DNA from: Apostichopus japonicus
Lineage: Eukaryota; Echinodermata; Holothuroidea; Aspidochirotida; Stichopodidae
Assembly: GCF_037975245.1 (NCBI RefSeq)
Contig: NC_092562.1
Coordinates: 602,501 to 666,500 of the forward strand
Direction: 5' to 3'
DNA length: 64,000 nucleotides
Shown: positions 45,800 through 59,800 of the stretch, piece after piece
Layout of the letters: each line of letters opens with the position of its first letter
How positions within the stretch are numbered: the stretch's first letter is position 1
The notes under the pieces: generated by a model
Databases searched by the model: none
What the model was told of the DNA's origin: nothing
Seen by the model: only the letters and a program-made list of their open reading frames with translations
Position numbers and translations under genes: made by a program

Positions 45800-48764
45800 C
45801 CACTTTATCTTGATGTCACTTAATTGTCAAAACTTGATGTCACTTGTTGTCACCTATCGTCACTTGATTTTACTTGTCATCACTTTATCTCACTTATCTT
45901 CTCTTTATCTCACTTGATTTTACTTGTCGTCACTTTATCCACCTGTCGTCACTTTGTCTCACTTGATTATACTTGTCATCACTTTATCTCACTTGGTTTT
46001 ACTTGCCACTTTATCTCACTTGATTATAGTTGTTGTCACTTGTCATCACTTTTTCTCACTTGATTTTACTTGCCATCACTTTATCACACTTGTCTTCACT
46101 TGATTTTACTTGTCATCACTTTATCTCACTTGTCGTCACTTTATCTCACTTGTTGTCACTTTATCTCACGTGGTCACTTTATCTCACGTTGTCACTTGAT
46201 CTTACTTGATTTTACTTGTCGACTCTTTATCTCACTTGTCGTCACTTTATCTCACTTTATTTAACTTGTTGACACTATCTCACTTGTTGTCACTTGATCT
46301 CACTTGAATTTACTTTGCAACACTTTATCTCACTTGTAGTCACTTTATCTCACTTGTCATACCTTAATCCCACTTGTCGACACTTTATCTCACTTGTCCA
46401 TTTATCTCACTTGTTGTCACTTGATCTCACATCGTCACTTTATCTCACGTTGTCACTTGATCTTACTTGATTTTACCTGTCAACCCTTTATCTCACTTGT
46501 CGTCACTTTATCTCACTTTATTTCACTTGTTGACATTTTATCTCACTTGTCGTACCTTGATCTCACTGGTCGTCGCTTGATCTCACTTGTCGTCACTTGA
46601 TTTTACTTATCGTCGCTTGATCTCACTTGTCGTCGCTTGATCTCACTTGTCGTTACTTGATCCCACTTGTCCTCGCTTGATCTCACTTGTCGTCACTTTA
46701 TCTCACTTAATTTAACTTATTGACACTATCTCAAGTTGTCGTCACTTGATCTCACTTGATTTTACTTGTCTACACTTTATCTCACTTGTCGTCACTTTTC
46801 TCACTTTATTTCACTTGTTGACATTTTATCTCACTTGTCGTACCTTGATCTCACTGGTCGTCGCTTGATCTCACTTGTCGTCACTTGATCTCACTTGTCC
46901 TCACTTGTCCTCACTTGATCCCACTTGTCCTCACTTGATCTCACTTGTCCTCACTTGATCTCACTTTATTTAACTTATTGACACTATCTCACTTGTCATC
47001 ATTTTATCTCACTTGTTGTCACTTTATCTCACTTGTTGTCAATTTATCTCACTTGTTGTCACTTGATCTCACGTCGTCACTTGATCTCACGTCGTCACTT
47101 TATCTCACGTGGTCACTTGATCTACTTGATTTTACTTGTCAACCCTTTATCTCACTTGTCGTCACTTTATCTCACTTTATTTCACTTGACACTTTATTTC
47201 ACTTGTCGACACTTGGTCTCACTTGCCGTACCTTGATCTCACTGGTCGTACCTTGATCTCACTGGTCGTACCTTGATCTCACTGGTCGTACCTTGATCTC
47301 ACTTGTCGTACCTTGATCTCACTTGTCGTCACTTGATCGCACTTGTCGTCACTTGATCGCACTTGTCGTCACTTGATCGCACTTGTCGTCACTTGATCGC
47401 ACTTGTCGTCACTCGTCGTCACTTGATCGAACTTGTCGTCACTCGTCGTCACTTGATCGCACTCGTCGTCACTCGTCGTCACTTGATCGAACTTGTCGTC
47501 ACTCGTCGTCACTTGATCGCACTCGTCGTCACTTGATCGCACTCGTCGTCACTTGATCGCACTCGTCGTCACTTGATCGCACTCGTCGTCACTTGATCGC
47601 ACTCGTCGTCACTTGATCGCACTCGTCGTCACTTGATCGCACTCGTCGTCACTTGATCGCACTCGTCGTCACTTGATCGCACTCGTCGTCACTTGATCGC
47701 ACTCGTCGTCACTTGATCGCACTCGTCGTCACTCTACTTGATTTTACTTGTCCTCACTTGTCGACACTTTTATCTCACTTTTCGTCACATGATTTCACTT
47801 GTCTTCACCTGACCTCACTTGTCGTCACTTTATCTCACTTGATATTACTTGTCGTCACTTGATCTCACTTGTCGTCACTTCACCTCACTTGATCTCACTT
47901 TTTCGTCACTTGTCATCACTTGATCTCACTTTTTCGTGACTTGGTTTTACTTGTTGACACTTTATCTCACTTGTCATTACTTTATCTCACTTGATTTACT
48001 TGTCTTCACTTTATATCACTTGTCATACCTTGATCCCACTTTTCGACACTTTATCTCACTTGTCGTCACTTTATCTCACTTGTCGTCACTTAATCTCACT
48101 TATCGTCTCTGATTTTATTTATTTAATTTTACTTGTTGTCACTCTACCTCACTTGTCTTCACTTGATCTCACTTTTCGTCACTTCACCTCACATGTCCTC
48201 ACTTAACCTCACTTGTAGTCACTTTATCTCATTTGTCGTTACTTCACCTCACTTGTCGTCACTTCACCTCACTTGTCGTCACTTGATCTCACTTGATCTT
48301 ACTTGTTGTCACTTAACCTCACTTGTTGTCACTTGATCTCACTTGATCCCACTTGTCGCACTTGATCCTCCTACTTGTCGACACTTTATCTCACCTGTCG
48401 TCACTTTATCTCACATTATTTCACTTTATCTTACTTGTTGTCATTTAACTTCACTTGTTGTCACTCGATCTCACTTATCGTCTCTGATTTTATTTGACTT
48501 GATTTTAGTTGTCGTCACTCTACCTCACTTGTCTTCACGCGATCCTACTTGTTGTCACTTCACCTCACTTGTCGTCACTTGATCTTTCTTGTCATTACTT
48601 CACCTCACTTGTCGTCACTTTATCTCACTTTTCGTCACTCGGCTGCACTTGTCGACACTTTATCTCACTTTTCATCACTTTATCTCACTTGATTTTCTTT
48701 GTCTTGACTTTACTGTATCTCACTTGTCGTCACTTGATCTCACTTGTGGTCACTTAACCTCAAC
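45800..48764. repeat. 3-kb satellite of 10-bp units, homogenised to 20 bp at its core
   Basis: The base unit is TCACTTGNNN, with NNN mostly TCG, ATC or TTG and TCACTTTATC as a common partner. Units are diverged at both flanks. At 47281-47730 they become a nearly perfect 20-bp repeat TCGTCACTTGATCGCACTCG. Plus-strand openings with HxSLVVTLSHLSSL-type repeats are artefacts of the sequence. Confidence 0.95.
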
Positions 48765-49337
48765 ATAGATGCACGGCCACAAATGATTGGGAAGTAACAA
48801 AGTAACAGTTTTTAACGTAGTCTTGCAACATTTTCATTTGTCTGGTCATGTCTTGAAGATGTTTTGAAGTTCACTAGAGATACGAAATCAGGGACTGCTC
48901 AAAGACGCAATTCTACGAGGCCAGGCAGCAAAAGAACAAGCTTACATTTTAGGTTCCACTGCCTTCTAGTGAGAACAGGTGTTTTGATATTTTACTGTGG
49001 AATATTTCAACCCACCGCTTCTAGCGAGAACAAGTTTTCCCAATATATTACTAAGGTTGTTGAATGATAATTCCACCTGTAGAGTATGTAATTATTCTAA
49101 CGTTGTGAATCTATAAACTATATATGGTGACCTGTGAGATAAACTGTCAGTTGGGCGCTGTTTACTTGCTGCTGCCATGTGGAGGGATAGTCTCTATGGT
49201 CAACAGGTTATCATTGACCAGGGTAATACTGTGATGCGCCTTGAGCACCGTTATCAGTGGATATGTCTGCGCTATATAAATCCTCGATATTACAGGATTT
49301 TTTTCCTCCATCAAACAGTACTTGTAGCTCTCCTCAC
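48765..49337. other. Non-coding, probable intron of the TRAPPC13-like gene
   Basis: Lies 3' (on the minus strand) of the donor at 49336-49337. No downstream exon was recognised. TTCTAGTGAGAACA and TTCTAGCGAGAACA recur near 48965 and 49018. Confidence 0.4.
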
Positions 49338-49484
49338 CTGAAGTCCCGGTATCGAAGACAGCATCGATAACTCTATCTGTAAGCTATCTCCCGGCCCTAG
49401 TTTACCGAGCTGCTTTCCTGAAATCCCCATCCATGAGAGCCCAGTTCCGGCATTCTGCAAGTTTAGTTTAAGGTCCATAGTTCT
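49338..49484 (-). CDS. TRAPPC13: Isolated exon resembling the penultimate exon of TRAPPC13
   Basis: 147 nt, phase 0 at both ends, between acceptor CCATTCTCTATTGAG and donor GTGAGG. It encodes 49 residues with RTMDLKLNLQ, then WMGISGKQLGKLGPGDSL, then LSMLSSIPGLQ. From memory of the vertebrate protein, ERTMDL, W-GISGRQLGKL and LLSS--GLQ occur in this order and spacing near the C terminus of TRAPPC13, a subunit of the metazoan TRAPP III vesicle-tethering complex. The next exon (a LTDTFLKR-type segment) and the previous one were not found within the readable flanks. Satellites occupy both sides (45.8-48.8 and from 50.2 kb). It may be a live gene with satellite-filled introns or a stray exon copy. 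No defects are visible within the exon. Confidence 0.6.
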
Positions 49485-50175
49485 CTCAATAGAGAATGGA
49501 CAAATATTGAAGGTTGCAGAGATAACTAAAAACGTATATACACTTTTTCTAAACATCACATTTGCTGTTGTATCTAAACTCCAGATTGGTATTTTTTGGA
49601 GGTGCACACAAAAGAGAAACACAATGAATTTTAAAAGCCAAACCTTTATACACCCTTCACTTTCTTCTGATGTAGTGGTTCTTGCACAAAATTTCACAAC
49701 AACGTAAGAGCTATGCAATTCGCTTTGACAATTCTCTCACATTTAAACATGTACTGTGGCCATGATCTTTATCTTCAAAGTATCTTATACAGTAAGTTGA
49801 CAACAGAGTTAGATATTTGAAGCCTGCCGCAAACTGACCGACCTGATCACTACGCGACTCAAATCGTGACATAGTTTTGACAGTCCCGACGACCCAGAAT
49901 TTCAAATGACGCCCCCCCCCCCCATCCACACACACACTGTGCGACTATACAGCAAATGACTGTTCTCTGTAATAAATTGTACAAACATGTTATATGAGAA
50001 AAAAAAAAGGATTAGAAAGTTTTATCATACCTTTAGTTTCAAGAGCTGTTTCAATGGTTTCAATAGTTTCAATAGCTGTTTCAATAGCTGTTCAATAGCT
50101 GTTTCAATGGTTGTGGTGGTCCATGCTTGACTAGTTTTTAAGTTGACCCAATTTTAGCTCCATATGTTTAAAGGA
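49485..50175. other. Non-coding flank between the TRAPPC13-like exon and the satellite
   Basis: A short tandem of TTTCAATAGCTG / TTTCAATGGTT lies at 50040-50118. A poly-C run lies at 49912-49923. No exon was recognised. Confidence 0.4.
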
Positions 50176-50179
50176 TTAC

Positions 50180-50860
50180 AAACACCTACAGGCTTAAAAG
50201 TGAACCAGAATCGATCCCACGCATAAGTTTGGATAGAAATTAATAAAAAGTCACGATTTTGACCGAAATTTGAAATAAAAAACATAAGGGTATGGCCTTA
50301 CCAAAAAATTGGCCGAAAAATACAAATGTTCGATTTTCAAATTTTGATCGTCGTTTTGGATTCCCAAATCAAATGGGCGCCACACACCACAGGTACAATT
50401 TTGGGAAGATTATAAAAGTAGCGATTTTTGCCAAAATCGGACAAAATCATCCTTACAAAAATCGTCATATTTGGGCCAAAAATGAAAGTTCTCACATTTT
50501 TCTCAGGATACGTAGAACGGACCCCAGCACCCATTAGACGCATCTCTCGAGACAAAAGAATCATTTGAAGAAGTTTTAATAATCTAAATGCGATATGATA
50601 TAACGTCAAGATGTGGTTATTGAATTTCATTTTTCCACCAAAATATAAGTGTTTATACAACTCTTGTCACCTGGACAGGAATCCAAAGGGCGCCACACAC
50701 CACATGTACAATTAAGGGAAGAATTAAAAAAGTCGCGATTTTGGCCAAAATCGTAAGGTTCCACTAGACGTTTCTCTCGGGTCAAAAGTGGCATTCGACG
50801 AAGTTTTTGTCATTTAAATTAGATATGAAATGACGTCAACTTAGATATGGTTATTAAATA
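50180..50860. repeat. Decayed left edge of the 328-bp satellite
   Basis: The first copy (about 50180-50680) aligns to the satellite along its length but is much more diverged: GGTATGGCCTTACCAAAAAA for GGTATAGCCTTATG, and AACGTCA for TGACGTCA. The second copy (about 50680-50860) is close to consensus but has an internal deletion of about 140 bp, joining GGCCAAAATCG directly to CACTAGACG. Full-length copies follow. Confidence 0.85.
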
Positions 50861-53800
50861 TCATTTTTCCACCAAAATATAAGTGTTTATACAACTCTTG
50901 TCACCTGGAAAGGAATCCAAAGGGCGCCACACACCACATGTACAATTTTGGGAAGAATTAAAAAAGGCGCGATTTTGGCCAAAATTGGACAAAATCATCA
51001 ATCTTATGAAATTGGCCATTTTGGGCCAAAAATGAAAGTTCTCAAATCTCTCCCAGAATACGTAGAAGGGACTCCCAGCACCCACTAGACGCTTCTCTCG
51101 GGTCAAAAGTGGCATTCGACGAAGTTTTTGTCATTTAAATTAGATATGAAATGACGTCAAGATATGGTTATTAAATATCATTTTTCCACCAAAATATAAG
51201 TGTTTATACAACTCTTGTCACCTGGAAAGGAATCCAAAGAGCGCCACACACCACATGTACAATTTTGGGAAGAATTAAAATAGTCGCGATTTTGGCCAAA
51301 ATTGGACAAAATCATAAGGGTATAGCTTTATGAAATTGGCCATTTTGGGCCAAAAATGAAAGTTCTCAAATCTCTCCCAGAATACGTAGAAGGGACTCCC
51401 AGCACCCACTAGACGCTTCTCTCGGGTCAAAAGTGGCATTCGACGAAGTTTTTGTCATTTAAATTAGATATGAAATGACGTCAAGATATGGTTATTAAAT
51501 ATCATTTTTCCACCAAAATATAAGTGTTTATACAACTCTTGTCACCTGGAAAGGAATCCAAAGAGCGCCACACACCACATGTACAATTTTGGGAAGAATT
51601 AAAATAGTCGCGATTTTGGCCAAAATTGGACAAAATCATAAGGGTATAGCCTTATGAAATTGGCCATTTTGGGCCAAAAATGAAAGTTCTCAAATCTCTC
51701 CCAGAATACGTAGAAGGGACTCCCAGCACCCACTAGACGCTTCTCTCGGGTCAAAAGTGGCATTCGACGAAGTTTTTGTCATTTAAATTAGATATGAAAT
51801 GACGTCAACCTTAGATATGGTTATTAAATATCATTTTTCCACCAAAATATAAGTGTTTATACAACTCTTGTCACCTGGAAAGGAATTTAAAGGGCGAAAT
51901 AATCCACATGTACAATTTTGGGAAGAATTAAAAAAGTCGCGATTTTGGCCAAAATTGGACAAAATCATAAGGGTATAGCCTTATGAAATTGGCCATTTTG
52001 GGCCAAAAATGAAAGTTCTCAAATCTCTCCCAGAATACGTAGAAGGGACTCCCAGCACCCACTAGACGCTTCTCTCGGGTCAAAAGTGGCATTCGACGAA
52101 GTTTTTGTCATTTAAATTAGATATGAAATGACGTCAACTTAGATATGGTTATTAAATATCATTTTTCCACCAAAATATATGTGTTTATACAACTCTTGTC
52201 ACCTGGAAAGGAATCCAAACGGCGCCACACACCACATGTACAATTTTGGGAAGAATTAAAAAAGGCGCGATTTTGGCCAAAATTGGACAAAATCATAAGG
52301 GTATAGCTTTATGAAATTGGCCATTTTGGACCAAAAATGAAAGTTCTCAAATCTCTCCCAGAATACGTAGAAGGGACTCCCAGCACCCACTAGACGCTTC
52401 TCTCGGGTCAAAAGTGGCATTCGACGAAGTTTTTGTCATTTAAATTAGATATGAAATGACGTCAACTTAGACATGGTTATTAAATATCATTTTTCCACCA
52501 AAATATATGTGTTTATACAACTCTTGTCACCTGGAAAGGAATCCAAAGGGCGCCACACACCACATGTACAATTTTGGGAAGAATTAAAAAAGGCGCGATT
52601 TTGGCCAAAATTGGACAAAATCATAAGGGTATAGCCTTATGAAATTGGCCATTTTGGGCCAAAAATGAAAGTTCTCAAATCTCTCCCAGAATACGTAGAA
52701 GGGACTCCCAGCACCCACTAGACGCTTCTCTCGGGTCAAAAGTGGCATTCGACGAAGTTTTTGTCATTTAAATTAGATATGAAATGACGTCAACCTTAGA
52801 TATGGTTATTAAATATCATTTTTCCACCAAAATATAAGTGTTTATACAACTCTTGTCACCTGGAAAGGAATTTAAAGGGCGCCACACTCCACATGTACAA
52901 TTTTGGGAAGAATTAAAAAAGTCGCGATTTTGGCCAAAATTGGACAAAATCATAAGGGTATAGCCTTATGAAATTGGCCATTTTGGGCCAAAAATGAAAG
53001 TTCTCAAATCTCTCCCAGAATACGTAGAAGGGACTCCCAGCACCCACTAGACGCTTCTCTCGGGTCAAAAGTGGCATTCGACGAAGTTTTTGTCATTTAA
53101 ATTAGATATGAAATGACGTCAAGATATGGTTATTAAATATCATTTTTCCACCAAAATATAAGTGTTTATACAACTCTTGTCACCTGGAAAGGAATCCAAA
53201 GGGCGCCACACACCACATGTACATCTTTGGGAAGAATTAAAAAAGTCGCGATTTTGGCCAAAATTGGACAAAATCATAAGGGTATAGCCTTATGAAATTG
53301 GCCATTTTGGGCCAAAAATGAAAGTTCTCAAATCTCTCCCAGAATACGTAGAAGGGACTCCCAGCACCCACTAGACGCTTCTCTCGGGTCAAAAGTGGCA
53401 TTCGACGAAGTTTTTGTCATTTAAATTAGATATGAAATGACGTCAACTTAGATATGGTTATTAAATATCATTTTTCCACCAAAATATAAGAGTTTATACA
53501 ACTCTTGTCACCTGGAAAGGAATCCAAAGGGCGCCACACTCCACATGTACAATTTTGGGAAGAATTAAAAAAGTCACGATTTTGGCCAAAATTGGACAAA
53601 ATCATAAGGGTATAGCCTTATGAAATTGGCCATTTTGGGCCAAAAATGAAAGTTCTCAAATCTCTCCCAGAATACGTAGAAGGGACTCCCAGCACCCACT
53701 AGACGCTTCTCTCGGGTCAAAAGTGGCATTCGACGAAGTTTTTGTCATTTAAATTAGATATGAAATGACGTCAACCTTAGATATGGTTATTAAATATCAT

Positions 53801-56800
53801 TTTTCCACCAAAATATAAGTGTTTATACAACTCTTGTCACCTGGAAAGGAATTTAAAGGGCGCCACACTCCACATGTACAATTTTGGGAAGAATTAAAAA
53901 AGTCGCGATTTTGGCCAAAATTGGACAAAATCATAAGGGTATAGCCTTATGAAATTGGCCATTTTGGGCCAAAAATGAAAGTTCTCAAATCTCTCCCAGA
54001 ATACGTAGAAGGGACTCCCAGCACCCACTAGACGCTTCTCTCGGGTCAAAAGTGGCATTCGACGAAGTTTTTGTCATTTAAATTAGATATGAAATGACGT
54101 CAAGATATGGTTATTAAATATCATTTTTCCACCAAAATATAAGTGTTTATACAACTCTTGTCACCTGGAAAGGAATCCAAAGGGCGCCACACACCACATG
54201 TACATCTTTGGGAAGAATTAAAAAAGTCGCGATTTTGGCCAAAATTGGACAAAATCATAAGGGTATAGCCTTATGAAATTGGCCATTTTGGGCCAAAAAG
54301 GAAAGTTCTCAAATCTCTCCCAGAATACGTAGAAGGGACTCCCAGCACCCACTAGACGCTTCTCTCGGGTCAAAAGTGGCATTCGACGAAGTTTTTGTCA
54401 TTTAAATTAGATATGAAATGACGTCAACTTAGATATGGTTATTAAATATCATTTTTCCACCAAAATATAAGAGTTTATACAACTCTTGTCACCTGGAAAG
54501 GAATCCAAAGGGCGCCACACACCACATGTACAATTTTGGGAAGAATTAAAAAAGTCGCGATTTTGGCCAAAATTGGACAAAATCATAAGGGTATAGCCTT
54601 ATGAAATTGGCCATTTTGGGCCAAAAATGAAAGTTCTCAAATCTCTCCCAGAATACGTAGAAGGGACTCCCAGCACCCACTAGACGCTTCTCTCGGGTCA
54701 AAAGTGGCATTCGACGAAGTTTTTGTCATTGAAATTAGATATGAAATGACGTCAACTTAGATATGGTTATTAAATATCATTTTTCCACCAAAATATAAGT
54801 GTTTATACAACTCTTGTCACCTGGAAAGGAATCCAAAGAGCGCCACACACCACATGTACAATTTTGGGAAGAATTAAAATAGTCGCGATTTTGGCCAAAA
54901 TTGGACAAAATCATAAGGGTATAGCCTTATGAAATTGGCCATTTTGGGCCAAAAATGAAAGTTCTCAAATCTCTCCCAGAATACGTAGAAGGGACTCCCA
55001 GCACCCACTAGACGCTTCTCTCGGGTCAAAAGTGGCATTCGACGAAGTTTTTGTCATTTAAATTAGATATGAAATGACGTCAACTGAGATATGGTTATTA
55101 AATATCATTTTTCCACCAAAATATATGTGTTTATACAACTCTTGTCACCTGGAAAGGAATCCAAACGGCGCCACACACCACATGTACAATTTTGGGAAGA
55201 ATTAAAAAAGGCGAGATTTTGGCCAAAATTGGACAAAATCATAAGGGTATAGCTTTATGAAATTGGCCATTTTGGGCCAAAAATGAAAGTTCTCAAATCT
55301 CTCCCAGAATACGTAGAAGGGACTCCCAGCACCCACTAGACGCTTCTCTCGGGTCAAAAGTGGCATTCGACGAAGTTTTTGTCATTTAAATCAGATATGA
55401 AATGACGTCAACTGAGATATGGTTATTAAATATCATTTTTCCACCAAAATATAAGAGTTTATACAACTCTTGTCACCTGGAAAGGAATCCAAAGGGCGCC
55501 ACACACCACTTGTACAATTTTGGGAAGAATTAAAAAAGTCGCGAGTTTGGCCAAAATTGGACAAAATCATAAGGGTATAGCCTTATGAAATTGGCCATTT
55601 TGGGCCAAAAATGAAAGTTCTCAAATCTCTCCCAGAATACGTAGAAGGGACTCCCAGCACCCACTAGACGCTTCTCTCGGGTCAAAAGTGGCATTCGACG
55701 AAGTTTTTGTCATTTAAATTAGATATGAAATGACGTCAACTTAGATATGGTTATTAAATATCATTTTTTCCACCAAAATATAAGTGTTTATACAACTCTT
55801 GTCACCTGGAAAGGAATCCAAAGGGCGCCACACACCACATGTACAATTTTGGGAAGAATTAAAAAAGGCGCGATTTTGGCCAAAATTGGACAAAATCATA
55901 AGGGTATAGCCTTATGAAATTGGCCATTTTGGGCCAAAAATGAAAGTTCTCAAATCTCTCCCAGAATACGTAGAAGGGACTCCCAGCACCCACTAGACGC
56001 TTCTCTCGGGTCAAAAGTGGCATTCGACGAAGTTTTTGTCATTTAAATTAGATATGAAATGACGTCAACTTAGATATGGTTATTAAATATCATTTTTCCA
56101 CCAAAATATAAGTGTTTATACAACTCTTGTCACCTGGAAAGGAATCCAAAGGGCGCCACACACCACATGTACAATTTTGGGAAGAATTAAAAAAGTCGCG
56201 ATTTTGGCCAAAATTGGACAAAATCATAAGGGTATAACCTTATGAAATTGGCCATTTTGGGCCAAAAATGAAAGTTCTCAAATCTCTCCCAGAATACGTA
56301 GAAGGGACTCCCAGCACCCACTAGACGCTTCTCTCGGGTCAAAAGTGGCATTCGACGAAGTTTTTGTCATTTAAATTAGATATGAAATGACGTCAACCTT
56401 AGATATGGTTATTAAATATCATTTTTCCACCAAAATATAAGTGTTTATACAACTCTTGTCACCTGGAAAGGAATTTAAAGGGCGCCACACTCCACATGTA
56501 CAATTTTGGGAAGAATTAAAAAAGTCGCGATTTTGGCCAAAATTGGACAAAATCATAAGGGTATAGCCTTATGAAATTGGCCATTTTGGGCCAAAAATGA
56601 AAGTTCTCAAATCTCTCCCAGAATACGTAGAAGGGACTCCCAGCACCCACTAGACGCTTCTCTCGGGTCAAAAGTGGCATTCGACGAAGTTTTCGTCATT
56701 TAAATTAGATATGAAATGACGTCAACTGAGATATGGTTATTAAATATCATTTTTCCACCAAAATATAAGTGTTTATACAACTCTTGTCACCTGGAAAGGA

Positions 56801-59800
56801 ATCCAAACGGCGCCACACACCACATGTACAATTTTGGGAAGAATTAAAAAAGTCGCGAGTTTGGCCAAAATTGGACAAAATCATAAGGGTATAGCCTTAT
56901 GAAATTGGCCATTTTGGGCCAAAAATGAAAGTTCTCAAATCTCTCCCAGAATACGTAGAAGGGACTCCCAGCACCCACTAGACGCTTCTCTCGGGTCAAA
57001 AGTGGCATTCGACGAAGTTTTTGTCATTTAAATTAGATATGAAATGACGTCAACTTAGATATGGTTATTAAATATCATTTTTCCACCAAAATATAAGTGT
57101 TTATACAACTCTTGTCACCTGGAAAGGAATCCAAAGAGCGCCACACACCACATGTACAATTTTGGGAAGAATTAAAATAGTCGCGATTTTGGCCAAAATT
57201 GGACAAAATCATAAGGGTATAGCTTTATGAAATTGGCCATTTTGGGCCAAAAATGAAAGTTCTCAAATCTCTCCCAGAATACGTAGAAGGGACTCCCAGC
57301 ACCCACTAGACGCTTCTCTCGGGTCAAAAGTGGCATTCGACGAAGTTTTTGTCATTTAAATTAGATATGAAATGACGTCAACTTAGATATGGTCATTAAA
57401 TATCATTTTTTCCACCAAAATATAAGTGTTTATACAACTCTTGTTACCTGGAAAGGAATCCAAAGAGCGCCACACACCACATGTACAATTTTGGGAAGAA
57501 TTAAAATAGTCGCGATTTTGGCCAAAATTGGACAAAATCATAAGGGTATGGCCTTATGAAATTGGCCATTTTGGGCCAAAAATGAAAGTTCTCAAATCTC
57601 TCCCAGAATACGTAGAAGGGACTCCCAGCACCCACTAGACGCTTCTCTCGGGTCAAAAGTGGCATTCGACGAAGTTTTTGTCATTTAAATTAGATATGAA
57701 ATGACGTCAACTTAGATATGGTTATTAAATATCATTTTTCCACCAAAATATATGTGTTTATACAACTCTTGTCACCTGGAAAGGAATCCAAACGGCGCCA
57801 CACACCACATGTACAATTTTGGGAAGAATTAAAAAAGGCGAGATTTTGGCCAAAATTGGACAAAATCATAGGGGTATAGCTTTATGAAATTGGCCATTTT
57901 GGGCCAAAAATGAAAGTTCTCAAATCTCTCCCAGAATACGTAGAAGGGACTCCCAGCACCCACTAGACGCTTCTCTCGGGTCAAAAGTGGCATTCGACGA
58001 AGTTTTTGTCATTTAAATTAGATATGAAATGACGTCAACTTAGATATGGTTATTAAATATCATTTTTCCACCAAAATATAAGTGTTTATACAACTCTTTT
58101 CACCTGGAAAGGAATCCAAAGGGCGCCACACACCACATGTACAATTTTGGGAAGAATTAAAAAAGTCGCGATTTTGGCCAAAATTGGACAAAATCATAAG
58201 GGTATAGCCTTATGAAATTGGCCATTTTGGGCCAAAAATGAAAGTTCTCAAATCTCTCCCAGAATACGTAGAAGGGACTCCCAGCACCCACTAGACGCTT
58301 CTCTCGGGTCAAAAGTGGCATTCGACGAAGTTTTTGTCATTTAAATTAGATATGAAATGACGTCAACTGAGATATGGTTATTAAATATCATTTTTCCACC
58401 AAAATATAAGTGTTTATACAACTCTTGTCACCTGGAAAGGAATCCAAACGGCGCCACACACCACATGTACAATTTTGGGAAGAATTAAAAAAGTCGCGAG
58501 TTTGGCCAAAATTGGACAAAATCATAAGGGTATAGCCTTATGAAATTGGCCATTTTGGGCCAAAAATGAAAGTTCTCAAATCTCTCCCAGAATACGTAGA
58601 AGGGACTCCCAGCACCCACTAGACGCTTCTCTCGGGTCAAAAGTGGCATTCGACGAAGTTTTTGTCATTTAAATTAGATATGAAATGACGTCAACTTAGA
58701 TATGGTTATTAAATATCTTTTTTCCACCAAAATATAAGTGTTTATACAACTCTTGTCACCTGGAAAGGAATCCAAAGAGCGCCACACACCACATGTACAA
58801 TTTTGGGAAGAATTAAAATAGTCGCGATTTTGGCCAAAATTGGACAAAATCATAAGGGTATAGCTTTATGAAATTGGCCATTTTGGGCCAAAAATGAAAG
58901 TTCTCAAATCTCTCCCAGAATACGTAGAAGGGACTCCCAGCACCCACTAGACGCTTCTCTCGGGTCAAAAGTGGCATTCGACGAAGTTTTTGTCATTTAA
59001 ATTAGATATGAAATGACGTCAACTTAGATATGGTCATTAAATATCATTTTTTCCACCAAAATATAAGTGTTTATACAACTCTTGTTACCTGGAAAGGAAT
59101 CCAAAGAGCGCCACACACCACATGTACAATTTTGGGAAGAATTAAAATAGTCGCGATTTTGGCCAAAATTGGACAAAATCATAAGGGTATGGCCTTATGA
59201 AATTGGCCATTTTGGGCCAAAAATGAAAGTTCTGAAATCTCTCCCAGAATACGTAGAAGGGACTCCCAGCACCCACTAGACGCTTCTCTCGGGTCAAAAG
59301 TGGCATTCGACGAAGTTTTTGTCATTTAAATTAGATATGAAATGACGTCAACTTAGATATGGTTATTAAATATCATTTTTCCACCAAAATATATGTGTTT
59401 ATACAACTCTTGTCACCTGGAAAGGAATCCAAACGGCGCCACACACCACATGTACAATTTTGGGAAGAATTAAAAAAGGCGAGATTTTGGCCAAAATTGG
59501 ACAAAATCATAAGGGTATAGCTTTATGAAATTGGCCATTTTGGGCCAAAAATGAAAGTTCTCAAATCTCTCCCAGAATACGTAGAAGGGACTCCCAGCAC
59601 CCACTAGACGCTTCTCTCGGGTCAAAAGTGGCATTCGACGAAGTTTTTGTCATTTAAATCAGATATGAAATGACGTCAACTGAGATATGGTTATTAAATA
59701 TCATTTTTCCCCCAAAATATAAGAGTTTATACAACTCTTGTCACCTGGAAAGGAATCCAAAGGGCGCCACACACCACATGTACAATTTTGGGAAGAATTA

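Noticed and set aside
45824-48757. Series of plus-strand Leu/Ser/His-rich openings resembling membrane proteins
   Set aside because: Translations of the TCACTTG satellite. The hydrophobic pattern comes from the repeat, and frames break at every indel.
45800-48764. CRISPR-like array because of regular short repeats
   Set aside because: Units are contiguous with no unique spacers of constant length, and the setting is an animal genome.
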